Assembly (NCBI GenBank): GCA_013420905.1
Contig: JAAXNY010000009.1
Coordinates: forward strand, 3,472,001-3,536,000
Direction: 5' to 3'
DNA: 64,000 nucleotides
From: Collybia mongolica
Taxonomy: Eukaryota > Basidiomycota > Agaricomycetes > Agaricales > Clitocybaceae
The translations under genes were made by a program, and so were the position numbers. The notes beneath the pieces are model-generated. The model saw only the letters and a program-made list of their open reading frames with translations. It ran no database searches and was not told the origin of the DNA. How positions within the stretch are numbered: position 1 is the stretch's first letter; every line of letters begins with the position of its first letter. Below, piece after piece: positions 10,544-23,083 of the stretch.

Positions 10544-12763
10544 TTATACACCGAAAGCAGCTTTAATGAGATCGGACGCTCTCTCTGCGATGGCATATGC
10601 TGCAGCTTGAGTGTGACCAGCGGGTAGGAAAGGCTTGAGTGGGACTCTTCGTTAGCCGCGCTTGATAGCTTCATGGAATGAATAAACACATACCACGACT
10701 GAGAGGTCAACAATGCGGAGACCAGTAACCTTCTTAACCCGGAGGTCTGGATCAACGACGCCAGTTGAGGCTCCCTTGGGCGACATAGCTGCGGTACCAA
10801 CGGGGTGGAAGAGCGTGCCGGCAGAGCTAGCAATATAGGAATCCAGCTTGGCATCTGTAGTCGCGTCGGCGTACGCTCCGACCCGACCGAGGACGTAGCC
10901 TTTGAATGCGGGTGCGCTCAAAAACTTCTCAACATTCTTGATGGCCTCACGCAGTGCCACTTTGTCCCAAGTGGTCTTCAGGAGTGCCGGATCTATCACT
11001 GGCTTATCGAACGGATTGCTGGATCTCGGTTTCACGGACCCGCGGGACGAAGGCGAAACAAGCACTGTGGTAATGGTGATGAAATGTCCTGTGGCTGGGA
11101 TGGGACCTGGGGGTCCACCGTTCTAGGTAACACTATTAGTGTAATGCAAGACGCTACTGATAATAAAGGCTTACCGTGAGAATGTATTCATAATGAGGAG
11201 AGTTTGGCCCTGCGGCGGTGTCAGGAGAGGCCACGAAGGGACTCGTAAGCCGAGCAAAGCCGATGTGATCCAAGATGGGGTTAACGAGCGGACCGGTTTT
11301 GCTGGTTTGCCACTGTTGCAAAGCGTCGTTCAGAAGGGAGGTTTGCCGTCTCATATCGTCGAACGTTTCCGTCGAGTTAACTTATGGCCACGTCGTCATT
11401 TACGTTAGGCCATTCAAAGAAACAATCAGTAACTTACCGTACCAAAAATTCGAAAGGACGGGATGGTCTAAGAGGTTCTCTCCGACAGCTGGCAAACTGA
11501 TGATAGGTGTGATTCCTAGGCTTGTAAGGGTATTGGTGTTTCCAATACCAGAGTTCATAAGGATCTGGGGAGTTCCAATGGCGCCGGCAGAAAGGATGAC
11601 TTCTTTAGTTGCAGTCAAGGTCTTCAAAGCGCCTATGGAATGAGGGATTGTTGGGGTGTTTTTAGGGTAAATAAGAATGGGGATTACCTCCAGCACTATC
11701 ACGGAACTCGACCCGGCGGAAATCTGGGAGCGCCGCACTAGATGCAAGCACTCTGGAAACTTGTGCATTTGTAACAACGTAGAGGTTGCTGCGCGAAAGG
11801 TACTGTGGTGCCAGATACGCAGTGGCAGAGCTGCTTCGTACACCACCCTTAATAGTGGATTGCGCCCAGCCTTGAGAAATTTGTTTGTAAGAGAAAAAGT
11901 CAGGTCTCTGAATTGTTACCCACCAAGGCCAAGTTCATTCCCAGAATTCATGTCGAGATTGAACGCGTAATCGCCGCCTAATTGCGATGACGCTGTGATA
12001 ACCTTATCATCGATGAAAGAAGGCTGGCCCGAAAGACTGACTCCAACTTCGCCGTTAAATCCGTGTAATGATGGGTTAAATTGGCCAGTAGTATTGTGAT
12101 TATCGACGGGGGCGGTCCATCTTTCGCTCTTCTTGAAATAAGGTAGAAGACTGTTCCAGGACCACCCTGAATCTCCGGAGACAGAAGCATAGCGGTTAAA
12201 ATCTTCCGCCGTACCTCGGGTGTATACGAGCCAGTCTGTAAGCACATCAGACAAGTTAATCGTTTGATGGCTAAATATAGGTCTTACTTGTCGCACTGCT
12301 ACCACCAAGGAGATGGCCTCTGGGATATGGAACTGTGCGGCCAGCCAGACCTGATTGTGCGGTTGTGGTATAATTCCAATCATAGGGAGATTGTGCGACT
12401 AATTCCGCAGAAAAGAAGGGAACCTGCGACAAAAGCACATCATTGCCGCTATATATATTTTTAGAAACTTGGACAGTTGAACATTGCAACAGTATTCTTA
12501 CGGAGGGCCGGCTTCAAGTACAAGGACTTTGACATTGGGGTTCGCCGACAACCTGTTCGCAACGACATTGCCTGAGTTACCACCTGGTATTGCAAGCGAT
12601 GGGTGTCTCATCAGCACCGCTGAAAACATTCCTCACCTCCAACAATGATAAAATCGAATGCGACATTAGTTGGAATGTCGGCGACCCGTGTCAAGAGAGT
12701 GGCATTGCTGAGTGCGATGGCGAACAAACTCCACGAGACAGCCAGTGAGAATTGAGAGAGCAT
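10544..12763 (-). CDS. Secreted GMC oxidoreductase, aryl-alcohol-oxidase type
   Basis: Nine exons on the minus strand: 12763-12637, 12583-12502, 12448-12288, 12235-11924, 11870-11688, 11632-11438, 11380-11175, 11122-10694, 10633-10544 (594 residues; introns 52-60 nt, frame kept throughout). Residues 1-21 form a signal peptide. The FAD-binding motif VGGGNSG is at 41-47, GMC signature 1 around PYPRGHLLGGSSA, and signature 2 GAIGTPQILMNSGIG in exon 6. Two C-terminal histidines sit in LFHPVGT (His528) and AGHTQ (His572), 44 residues apart, the spacing of the catalytic pair in Pleurotus aryl-alcohol oxidase; total length also matches that family. It probably oxidises aromatic or related alcohols outside the cell and releases hydrogen peroxide for lignin-degrading peroxidases. 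Substrate range is inferred. Two acceptors end in AAG rather than CAG/TAG. Confidence 0.9.
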
Positions 12764-12816
12764 TGTGAGAGAGATGAAAGGTCGTCGGGAGAGCAAAGAG
12801 ATATATTGAGAGTCCT

Positions 12817-12822
12817 TTATAT
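12817..12822 (-). promoter_or_regulatory. TATA box of the GMC oxidoreductase gene
   Basis: TATAAA on the minus strand about 55 bp upstream of the start codon at 12763, in the context GGTATATAAAGGA. Confidence 0.6.
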
Positions 12823-15800
12823 ACCGTTTATTTCCCCGTGGATCACCAATATTCCTTGTGCGATAAAGACTTACCATATGGAGAGCCCATTTGGGTACGT
12901 CGCTAAAGCTCCCGAAGCGCGTATGGTCCAACATATTGCGAATTCTCGAGATTGTCCACACGAAGCATACCCCTGGTAGAATGGTAATTTGTTAGTATGA
13001 CTATTGATCATGTCGCGTCGATGTTGCCGTAAGATTAAGCTGAGTCGGATATTCATGTCGTTAGATTCAAGCTCCTCTTGCGTGCCCATCACTAACAGCT
13101 CTAGGATGCACTTATTATCATTTGATCTTTTCCATTGACAGTAGCGGTAACTGTTTTTGGCTACTTCCCTAAGTTTCCGACGACTTGGGATCCTTGAGAC
13201 GAGTAATGAGAACAAGACCCGGGAATCCAAGATTCCGTTGCGTGCTACGGGGGTGCCACGCAACTTGCAAACATTGACAAATCTTGACTCCAAATCCATC
13301 GACGCCCAATTCATACTCAGTATATATTGAACATGTGGATGCTCGAACGCCTTTGATTTCCATCTCTGTTTAACGACGATGAAGTGCCCAACTCCAGTGA
13401 CACTATACATGCTACAACTCATACTTTCTCAGTTCGGCCACAGCCGGTCCAGAGTTCGGCAAACTTTTCTCCCCCGATACGCTTGGTCGCGCGCTTTGTC
13501 TAATAGGGAGCCCTTACACCCATCGTTCGCTATCCTCGTTCTATGACACTTCCATTGACCTTGTCGTAGGAAATGTGCGCTAACGACTGAAGCCAAGCAT
13601 ACATCAAGCTACGCCGACGTCAGAATTGGGCCGTCTTACTCAGGAAGAGATCACCGAGGCCGAAGTACCATCCGGACACCCCGAAGAGGTACGACTCTGA
13701 GAAGAAAAACATAATGCGCCAAGGTTGGTCGCTGCTCCGTAGTCTCGCTTGACGACAGACAGATTCCCATAACTCTCCACGGAATAAAGAATGGATAGAT
13801 CAGAATCATGTCCGCCTGTTACCGTGTTACGATCCTTCCGCTTAATTTCCCATTGCACTCGAAGCTAAAGGTAACATTACCAAGGTCAGTTGAGCTTAGT
13901 AAATCTTGACGTCGACAGTTCGAGCGGGAGACGCGATATATTGATACCACACCACACCACCCACCATCTGGCACTTCAAAAGGATTTCAACTATCTCTCT
14001 CCCATCAAACGGCTTCTCTAAATCAGTAGCTGAGACCTACGCTTCATTGGCGCATCAATGTCGTATGACTCGTATCCAGGACAGACGCGAAGCATTCTGA
14101 CATACGACGCCGAGCCGAAGCAGCATCAAGGGAAACGGATAACGTTTACTCAATATACTTATGATTGCCTGTACCTTGCTTTCAATTCGGTCCCATGGCC
14201 TTCACAGGTCTGTTCCCAGAAAAGTTAAAAATAGGTTTGCGATGGAACCGGAATCGATATCGTTTTAAGCCTCCTTTTTCTTTTTTCATATGCCAACCGG
14301 TGTGAGTATGACTGTGTCCAGTGCGCGATTTGTTTCCGTGATAGCGGTATGGTTTACATATCATCAGCTCTGATCAACGAACAACTGATGTATTCGATGG
14401 TGGAGAATAATGTGGGTCAATCTGTGAACAAAACACCTGGGTCAAGAACGAGAAATGTTATATATGGGCTTCGCGAATATCGGCAAGAGGCTCACTTGAC
14501 GGTCGTTTGTATGGAAGCACTCATGATCAAGGGTCCAATAGTTACTTACCCGTGCTACGTATGTCAAAAGATTTCTCCCGGCCAGATATTCGTGACCGTG
14601 AGGGGCATACGCACTGAGCTTCCGTATACAGATTGCCCTCGGCGAAGGCAACCTACCCGGAATACAACATCTAACCAAAGTGGAGGTCAAGTATTAAGCC
14701 CGAAAGATGCCCTCAGAACATTCCAACCAACCAAGGAGCCTTCCTTCAGCAAAGTCATTTTTAATTCTGCTTAGAAAGGCTTCCGGCCAGCGCATAACAT
14801 AGGCCGCAAAGCAGACAGAAATGATAGTGTGGACCCTGAAGTGAATTGAGATTAGGTCGAGAAAACGTGCAGGTGTCAAAACCACTGCCGTTTAGAGCGC
14901 GAGCGAACAAGAAAAGGAGCGGCCGATTTTCCGGGAATAACGCTCATTGCTTGGGGATTGTGAAGTTTTGAGCAGATTAAGAATGGTCGATATAGCTTCG
15001 ATTTTTCCGAACTTTCCTGAAGGTAGAATTTGAATGGGTGTTTTGATAATCCCTGAGAATCCGAGGTGTTCTTTGAGAGATGTGATCCGGATCTACGAGA
15101 ATATTGACCTTGTGCTGATCACTGTCCGCGTGCTTCGAGCGATCTGCACGCTCTGCGATCGAGTGACCTTTGTCTAATAACGTCATAGGGACATGCTAAA
15201 GGCGAACAGAGATTAGGAAGCTAGCCTGTCGTTGGCGTGACGACGGTAGGCGCACAGGACACGATGTGAAGGAATAAAATACCGTAATCTGCTCCGTCGA
15301 CTTGAAGAAAAAGAGCAGCCGGCTCCTGAGTAAAAATTAGATCTTAACGAATAGTAAAAGCGAGTTTCCTGTAAAAACATTCAGTTTGAGCGATTCGGCG
15401 GACCTCACCCCAACTCCATGCCTTGGTGCAGCCGCCGAAGCGGAGATTGGTGAGCATATACCGCAAGCCCGAAGCTATTTAACAAAAATTAGATTATGAT
15501 GGCGTTGCTGGATTGAGAGCTGAGAGGCAGTGACTGCATACTAATAACATATCGATCCATGTTTAGAAGTATTTTTTGTTTTTGAATAGGGATTTCAGTT
15601 GACTTGTTTTGAGAGGCGGGAGGGGGGGGGAATGCTTTACGATGGCATGATGAGTGTGGGTTACGCGAGTCAATTAACAAATACAAAACTACAAAACTAA
15701 TCGACCCTCTTAATAGGAAGTAGAAGGCGAATGGCGTCTGGGTCCCGCGTTATCAATTGGACTGTTTCAGGCGACTCGTTGGGTTCAAGTGGGATTTGCT

Positions 15801-16281
15801 CGCTATTCCTCAGCTAGTATTAACGATGGTGCACCTATGTGAGGGGCGATGTGGTTTTTGACCGTTTGGCGCCGTTCATCGCTGGGGTCTGTGTATCTTG
15901 CCCCTTGCGACTTGGCGCGTTAGGTTTCGTCGGTGCTCCAGTACAATTGTGGAAAGGTACTAAGTTTCGTCTCTTTGGCATGATATTCATAGTACTCATG
16001 ACGTCCTATAGACTGATAAACATGTTTGTGCGCTTGCAGGACTTTAAAAATTGGCTTGAAGCTTGACGACAGCGTTTTTCTTTGGTTTTTCTGTCCGGCT
16101 GAGGTTTAGAAGCTGGTGTCACGTGAGACAGAACCTGACCTCGGTCATAACGCTCAACCTTGAACCTCAACGTATTACGATTCAGTTATCGCTAGATTGC
16201 GATGTCCCCTATTCCATGTCTAGCTTAGCTAAGCGTGAATATACCCCGCAATCTACTCCAAAAGCCTACGGCTAACTCTCC
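12823..16281. other. Gene-poor region
   Basis: About 3.5 kb without a supportable gene. Open frames at 12871-13422 (minus, 183 codons, overlapping the GMC promoter) and 14349-14774 (plus, 141 codons) have no recognisable motif, signal peptide or exon partners. Short runs such as CCACACCACACCACC near 13950 and a G run near 15620 are the only sequence oddities. Confidence 0.35.
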
Positions 16282-16758
16282 TCAAGCACAATGGGCTGAC
16301 TTGACGAACCAGTTGGTGACAAATGATTCCAAGGTGGTGCCAACCCATGCGTTCATGATCGCCGCAGATTGGGCTCGAGTCAAGCCAATGGCGGAAGCCC
16401 TCCGCTTGACGTAAAGATAGTCTCCCTTTTCGACCCACGTCGCTTTCCGATATGGTGTTCGTGGGAAGTCAACGGAACCTTAATTGGCGAAGGAGTGCAA
16501 GTCTCGTTACGAGGAGCCTTAGCCATCAAGGCGTCCCCAATCGCTGCAAGTTTTACGTGTCAGTTTTCGTAATGCGCACTGCGGAGAATTCTACTCACCA
16601 ACGTTGAACTCCAGTATGAGGTTGGTGCTTGCGTTGACGGGGACTTCGGGGTGAAAAACGAAGTTGCAGGAGGCGGCATCGCGATGGCTAGCGGGCGATG
16701 CTGCTACATAAGCGACTGCAGCGAGAGCAATGAGGGCTTTGGATACGTTGAAGAACAT
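16282..16758 (-). CDS. Small secreted two-cysteine protein, paralogue C
   Basis: One of three paralogues (others at 24245-24727 and 28410-28917). Exon 1 is 16758-16599 and encodes a signal peptide (about 20 residues) then ASCNFVFHPEVPV; exon 3 is 16442-16282 and encodes TWVEKG..., AIGL, WVGTTLESFVTNWFV and the family ending CA. Exon 1 has the same 160-nt length and phase as paralogue B. The middle exon starts at 16543, but its donor has drifted: where B has a GT, C reads GC. Using the GT 12 nt earlier gives 117 residues (exon 16543-16511); using the GC gives 121. Both keep the frame. Both family cysteines are kept. Function is unknown; likely extracellular. This copy may be decaying. Confidence 0.6.
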
Positions 16759-18417
16759 TTCGAATATGAGTGAGAGATATTCAATGAGAAACGGATGATC
16801 ATTGGTGGTGCTCGTCCCGGGCTTTGTACCTTTTCCTTCATACGTATTCCCATATTCGGTGGTTGTATGCATGGTAGGGAGAAGGTCATGAACTCGGTGA
16901 AGAGCGGTATCCTGTAAGACAAGACAATTCAGTTTGAATTAGTCAAGTCATCACTCATGGTAACTCACTTCATTACTCACTTGCCCATTGGACCGGTTTG
17001 TCACTCGTTTTCCTCAATCCTGAGCACGACAAATTTACATATATGCATCATGGCGTGTAACTTGGGTACACTGATGACGTCGAATGCGCTGGGCACATCG
17101 TGGTTCTTTGGGTAGAATGAAGAATGTACGAGGAAAGGAGGCATGCCCAGGTCAATAGGTGCCGGGATGAATGTCGTGGTTCGTGGATCTGTCTTAGATT
17201 GGCACAAATATGCCGGAGGCGGAGGATGGGTTGTGATAACGGAACTGTGGGACCCGCTGATGCATGAGGGGTGGCCCAGCCACGTGTAGGGGTTCGAGTC
17301 GTTGCGATGTGTTTTTGGAGCCGGAACGTTCTCCCCGGACAAAGTTCAAGGGGAATACACATGGTCTGGCCGAGTCACAAAACCTGCCATGTAGATGAAT
17401 ACCAATCCGAGACCACAGCTTCAAATATACTCACAGGGCACCCATGTTATCCCCCGATGTTGCGCCGGCTCCAACGAGAAACAATTCCCTTTACCCAAGC
17501 CCCATGGAAATGCCGCCTGTAACTCCTGTATACCTCCACTAATTCCGTATCCCGTCCTTGAAGTTATCGGGGAAGTGACACCGTTGTAAAAAGGTCGTGT
17601 ATTGGTTGTTCTTCCGGCGGCATGCTAGAGTCGTGATCGTGCAAACATTGCCTCTATGATATTGTCGGACCTCTGTAGACATTACGGGGGTTTTCTGAGG
17701 AGTGACACGTCGCTTTGAGATGAATGTACCACTATTGCATATGAGGATGCTACCGCGCGCACGAGTATCCTGTGGAGTTGTTAGCTGACGGATGCGGACT
17801 AGCCGGTGGGTTTTCGCGGTGGTACTAGTGAATTCCAATGCTTTGGAAGTTTGTCCGAACAGGGGTTTGAATCAAAGAATGGATTGGCTTTACGTCCGGT
17901 TGATAAACAGCAGAGCGTTGCAATCTTGCGGCCTGCAATGAGGTGAATCGCAACGTTGGGCTCAGAGATTTTTACCATAAACCTAACTCACCCTTCCTTC
18001 CAAGTATTATCGCATCTCCCTTTTTCCCATAGTCTCCAACGCGCCTTGCTTATCCCTTGTACACCCCCTTTCAACCTCAAGTTGAGTCATCTACTTCAAT
18101 CCGACGTGGCTTCGTGAATATGAGATGAAGGCAAGAAATTTACAATGATACGACTGACTGGTGGTACCTTATGGAACCCGTACTTTGGCTCTCGGTTGGT
18201 TTGATGATGGACAAGTATGTTGTGTTTGGAAATGCTTGAGAATGAATCAGTGCACAGCCTCGTCCAATTGAATGATTCGACCAGTACGTATACCGCTCCT
18301 TTTCAAGAACAGCTCAGGAACAATGTCAATTCAGGTTCACAGTGAGCATAGCGGGATGTATTTAAACGGTATCGACACTACCACCACCGTATCTATTCTC
18401 ATTAAAATCCCTTCACC
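16759..18417. other. Region with possible decayed minus-strand exons
   Basis: Between a small secreted protein gene and a plus-strand gene. Minus-strand frames at 17838-17539 and 17342-17001 look more protein-like than their surroundings; a 51-nt GT-AG candidate intron (near 17450-17400) lies between protein-like pieces, one containing LFLVGAGATSGDN. No continuous model could be built because stop codons interrupt, and no family was recognised. It may be a pseudogene or a gene whose splicing was not resolved. The 17840-18417 part should hold the promoter of the gene at 18418. Confidence 0.3.
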
Positions 18418-19587
18418 ATGCCGGACTGGAGTATGGGCCAAGCGGTCATCGCTCTCGTAGTCATACCAGCGATCATTCCCAGCCGTTGGTGGTCAGCCGT
18501 GGGCTCCAGCATCCGACGAGCACGGTTAACAGTGCAGCCCAGCCATGGGCAGTGCCAGCTCTTATCCTGGGATAATGTCGAAGATATCCCAGCTGGGAAT
18601 CTACACCAATGCGATCGCCACGGCTCCTGGTCCACCTGTAGCCATGGCGAGCATAGCTCAGGCATCGCTTGCTGGGAACAGTCACTCGGATCTCTATTCA
18701 ACAGATCATCGCATAAGAAAAATTACGTTCCCAAACCTAACGGTCTACCGTTGGATCGTTCTTTCCTCTCCACCAGCGTCAAACTTATCTACGCGTACAT
18801 CCTCTGCACCACCGGCGAAGTCGACGTCAGGCCGAGACATGACCTCCCGCAAACGTTTGACGTCGGTGAGGTTTGCGTGAAACCGACATTGGATGCAGCA
18901 TCCGGGGAAGTGCTGGTGCACATCGCTGGGCCGGCTATCGCGCGCAACTTGACGAAACGTGAAGTGGAGTGTATCCTGGACGGTTACCCCCCATTCTACC
19001 GCGAATACCTGACGTGCAACAACTTCCTCGTGCCGTCGCCAATCCAGAGCATCCACGATATTGCCCGGGGAGGCTGGATCATTGGCATAGGCTTGAGCTC
19101 TATCGAGCCAGTGCCCATCTATATGGATACGCTTCGAGATTCCAAGGCAAAGCGAGGGATGGTTTTTTACAGGTCGTTCACTCGTGTCAAGACTGTCTTA
19201 GTCAACAACATCCTCCCGCTATTCCCAGACGACAAGAATGTCCGTGCTACTATTAACGCCATCACGTACATGATCGAGGAGGAGACGCAGAGTGGTGTCG
19301 AGTCTGCGCTGCAGGGAAGTGATATGCTATCGATACGGCCAAAGTTGCTCTCGCAGCCTGAATGCATCCTTGCGATGCGGATCTTCAACGATAGCCCGCG
19401 CCTCGATAGTATTGCTCTGGAAATCTTGAAGCAGGAAATCACGCCGATTTTGTTCCCCGTGCTCAAGGCTGCGGTAGAAGGTGTGACAAAATGTGTAGCA
19501 TATGTGAAGAACCCAGGTCGAGAGATGGATATGATGGTACCGAAGCTCTTGAAAGATGCGGAGCGAGTATTTATTCAAGGTTGTTAG
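18418..19587 (+). CDS. Unrecognised protein with N-terminal hydrophobic segment
   Basis: Open frame of 389 codons from an ATG in good context (TTCACCATGCC). Residues 8-24 are hydrophobic (AVIALVVIPAIIPSRWW) and could be a signal anchor. No known domain was recognised. The C-terminal two thirds (from about residue 120) look like a folded alpha/beta protein. Residues 25-110 are rich in Cys, His, Ser and Trp and look unlike the rest; over the same stretch a second plus frame (18545-18880) is also open and reads more like ordinary protein. An undetected intron or frameshift there is possible. The gene is convergent with the ankyrin-repeat gene, 89 bp between stop codons. Confidence 0.5.
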   Translation: MPDWSMGQAVIALVVIPAIIPSRWWSAVGSSIRRARLTVQPSHGQCQLLSWDNVEDIPAGNLHQCDRHGSWSTCSHGEHSSGIACWEQSLGSLFNRSSHKKNYVPKPNGLPLDRSFLSTSVKLIYAYILCTTGEVDVRPRHDLPQTFDVGEVCVKPTLDAASGEVLVHIAGPAIARNLTKREVECILDGYPPFYREYLTCNNFLVPSPIQSIHDIARGGWIIGIGLSSIEPVPIYMDTLRDSKAKRGMVFYRSFTRVKTVLVNNILPLFPDDKNVRATINAITYMIEEETQSGVESALQGSDMLSIRPKLLSQPECILAMRIFNDSPRLDSIALEILKQEITPILFPVLKAAVEGVTKCVAYVKNPGREMDMMVPKLLKDAERVFIQGC

Positions 19588-19676
19588 TCTCAGTTATAGT
19601 ACATGTAGACAGACATAAGGATTTCTTTCATTATTGCTATTAAACACCACTACCTACGTAGTGTGAATTTACAACA

Positions 19677-22600
19677 TCACATATTGGTTTCAACTGATCT
19701 AAGTTGACAACGTCGCTGTAAAACATGAGCTGCTTTGTCAGTCACATCTGTATCAAATACTCCCCCACGCAATGCATTCATCATAATAATTGTCCGTGCC
19801 TGGGTATAATAAAGCTCCTTCCATGTCTCCAGCACCTCCACGATCCCAGAGTGGCCACAAGCTGCAGCCAGTTCCCCCGCTGTGTGGCCTGAAACAGACA
19901 CCGCCAAAAGATCGACAACCGAAGTCTCCTTCAACAACACGTGGACGATATCCTCATGCCCCTCCTTCGCAGCCCAATGCAAAGCAGTATATCCAGCGTT
20001 GTCGACGGCATTGATAATATCGTTTGATGACTTAACAAGTAACGGGGGCATGCTATCCTTTTCCTCCACTTGCCCTGCTGGAAGCGACAAACCATCATGC
20101 TCCACCGACGACGACGAGCGATTAAGGTCTGCAGCCAACAGCAATTGAACTATCTTAACATTGCCACTCCGAGCAGCCCAGTGTAACGGTAGCCGTCCAT
20201 CTGTGTCTCTCGCACTGAGGATGATGAAGAACACATAATCACGTCTCGTCGGTCTCCCCATAAACTCCGATAGCCGATCTCGCCCTCGCAGGATCCTTCC
20301 TGCAGTGATTGGATTGCCTAATTTGCATGCATGATGAAGCGGTGTAAGGCCGGCCTTATCAGCCACGAGCGGATTCGCGCCATAATCCAAGAGATACTCC
20401 ACAATGTCTTCTTCAGCCATGCTAAGATCAACCTCGCGATAACGGCCTCTTAACTCGAATTGCAAGGCTGCTTCACCACGCGTTCCCTGATACTGAGGGT
20501 GAGCACTGAGCTTGCGTTCACCAAGATCGTAGGAGGAGTCTCGTGTCCATTCTCGGGGTTTGGCTTGGCACGCGAGAAGCAAGGGCGTTTGAGATGTGAG
20601 ATCAACGATATCCACGGAAGCGCCGAGTTCCAGCAGCGTCTTGACCGTCTGGAGTTTGGATGATTGAACGGCGATATGTAATGGGGTGCGACCACTGTTC
20701 AGTTCCTGAGTATCCAAAGATATGCCCCGCTCTACAATCACCTTGAGAACTTCTTCCTCATCCCCGCTGCTGTTGGTGGACTGACATAAAGCATGCAGAA
20801 CCGTGCACGTCTCCATGACAACCAATAGGGGATCACCTCCAGCTTCAACCAGCGCTTTCACCGCCTTAAGAGGAATATAGTTATTTAATCGCGGTACAAC
20901 ATTGTAGCGAACGTAGTCTCTGGGAGAAACACATGCTTCCTTCAAGGCTTCGTTGAGGATTGATTTTGAAACATTTCCAGCTGCTTGCGCAGCCTGGAGA
21001 ATGGCAACTGTCCAATCGCCTTTCAGAGAGTGGACGCTTTCCACTAGAGGTTGTCTTCGAAAATTGAGGGAGAGCACGGGCAAAGCTCCTGCATCAAGTA
21101 GTACCTGAACGATTTCCGCGCCAATGGATGGACTATTGCGCCGCAGGGCGGCAAGAAGTGGGGTATCGTCATCAGTGCAGCCGTTCGGGTCAGCCCCACA
21201 CAATATGAGTGTCTGTACGATGTCCAAGCCGTTGTGGATACAGGCCTCCATGAGTGGTGTCGTGCTCCCTTCTCCGCGCAAATCCACATTAGCGCCTCGC
21301 TGTACTAACTTTAATGCAGTATAGGGACGCCCCCAAGAGGCGGCCTTCCACAATGCTGTATGTCCTTTATCATCTATGTGATTAATGGGCGTGCCTGCGT
21401 CGATAAGGATGTCGATGATTTTGGAGTCTTCGTTTTGCGTGTAGAAGCAAGCGTGGTGCAGTGCTGTCTCGCCAGTAGAGTCGGCGCTGGCGGGGTTGGC
21501 GCCCGCATTGAGGAGAACAATGAGGGCATCCTCGCCCATGTGCCTACATAGGCAAGAGAGTAAGGACCTTCCGTCTCTAAGCCGGACGTTGGGATCTGCC
21601 CCGCGCTTCAACAACAATTCAATTATCTCATTTCGTTCCAATAACTGGAGGTCTGTTGGAGGGGTTATCTGTGCGCACTCTACCAACGCAGCGTTAAGGA
21701 GCGCTGATGTATAATCGCCCGTTGTATGGCCGAGGAGCAAGCTGACCATATCCTTCTGGAGGTTGGTGGCAGCTCGGACGAGGAGGGGTTCTTTGTTAAA
21801 GTAATACAATTCATAGTAATTGAGTTGTCGATTCGGTTCTTTTGACTTTGGCAGACCCAAAGTTGTCGGTACTCCACGCCCCAGCAAGTGTCCAACGACG
21901 TTGATATAGCCACGGTGCACAGCCCACTGGAGCAGCTCGTGACCTTGGCCCCCGACTTGTGTACGACTCCCAAGGTCGATACCTTTCTGCAGAAGGAGCA
22001 TAGCCGTTTCGCTCCCGTCGGGGGTATACGCCAGGAGCTCTGTCAATGCATCATTTCCATGAGTGCGCCGTTGCAGCGGTCGAAATCGTCTCTCGAGATA
22101 TTGGTGGAATTGCCGAATGTAAGTGAGGAGCGCTACTTGTAAAAAGCAACTCTGAAATGACCACGACTGCAGGGCTTCATTACAAATTTGTTGCAGCGAT
22201 CCTCTAAGGTACACGGATCCTAGGTATAAGAGGCAGAATAACTCGGCGGGTAGGAGTAGTGCTTCTAGAATTTGGCGTGATTCAAGGGGTCGTCCGCTTA
22301 CAACCATTTGCGTAACTTGTTGGAAGGGGAAGAATCGCTCAAATGGGTTCAGTAGGGGATGATACCGGAACCGTGTATAGCGTAAAATCGCCAGCGGAAA
22401 TCTCAGCAAGAACTCTCCACAAAGCCGCTTTATCCAACCCATGAGAGTACTCTCTTGACCCACAGGTATTTCGGTGTTGGGATAATATGTAGATATGTCC
22501 GCACCATGCTCGAGAAGCTTCTTAACGACGGCTGCATTTCCGAGGGAGATAGCGATGCATAGAACCGATTTGCCTTGTTGGTCTTCAGAGTTGGGATTAG

Positions 22601-22809
22601 CACCTGAGTCGAGCGCAAGCAGGGCATCGCTTGTGCGACCGGAACGAATGCATTCCGCTAATGTGAGGCCATTGATCTGAACCTTTAATAGGAGGAATGT
22701 TAAGAACTGAGAGTTTAGCTTGATTTGATCTGATACTCACCTCGCGACAAAACTCCATACGCCATCTCTTCCATGCTGTCCGGGTTTCCCTCAAGGATCG
22801 AACCACCAT
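19677..22809 (-). CDS. Large ankyrin-repeat protein
   Basis: Two coding exons on the minus strand, 22809-22741 and 22682-19677 (1024 residues; intron 58 nt, phase 0). After a basic N-terminus come two ankyrin repeats around ANPNSEDQQGKSVLCIAISL, then a hydrophobic/aromatic segment of roughly 140 residues. About ten or more further repeats follow with TALHHAC, TALWKAASWGR, TPLMEAC, TPLHIAVQSS, TPLHHACKLGN, LPLHWAARSGN and TALHWAAKEGHEDIV. Ankyrin repeats bind proteins; the partner is unknown. A 57-nt intron (22832-22888) lies in the 5' leader; the spliced leader is in frame with the protein but has no ATG before 22809, which supports that start. A TATA box lies at 23075-23083. Confidence 0.85.
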
Positions 22810-22831
22810 ATTCAGAATGGTCTTTGGGTAG

Positions 22832-22888
22832 CTATTGGTTGAAAGTTCAGCGTTATCGAATGCTCCAATGATAACCTCTGGTACTCAC
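22832..22888 (-). other. Intron in the 5' leader of the ankyrin-repeat gene
   Basis: Donor GTGAGTACC and acceptor CAATAG on the minus strand. Joining the flanks keeps an open frame into the coding sequence, but no start codon lies upstream in the leader. It is therefore called an untranslated-leader intron. Confidence 0.5.
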
Positions 22889-23074
22889 CTAGTCTCCCCG
22901 CAGAAACGTACGAGTATCTGGCGTGAAGGCAGGACTATGGCTTCTAACAGCTGAGTCTTGTCAAACTGGTTTTGTCCCTTTCTCCAATTATATTGGTTGG
23001 TGCACCGCTAACGACCGGATTTGACAATCTTTTGGCGCCGCGACCGTTATCGGCGCTATTCCAACCAAAAGTCG

Positions 23075-23083
23075 TTTTTTATA
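23075..23083 (-). promoter_or_regulatory. TATA box of the ankyrin-repeat gene
   Basis: TATAAAAAA on the minus strand, upstream of the untranslated leader and about 270 bp upstream of the start codon. Confidence 0.5.

Noticed and set aside
12871..13422. Minus-strand frame of 183 codons upstream of the GMC gene
   Set aside because: No motif or signal, overlaps the GMC promoter and TATA region, and amino-acid composition looks random.
14349..14774. Plus-strand frame of 141 codons
   Set aside because: No recognisable family, no exon partners, and an overlapping minus frame of similar quality.
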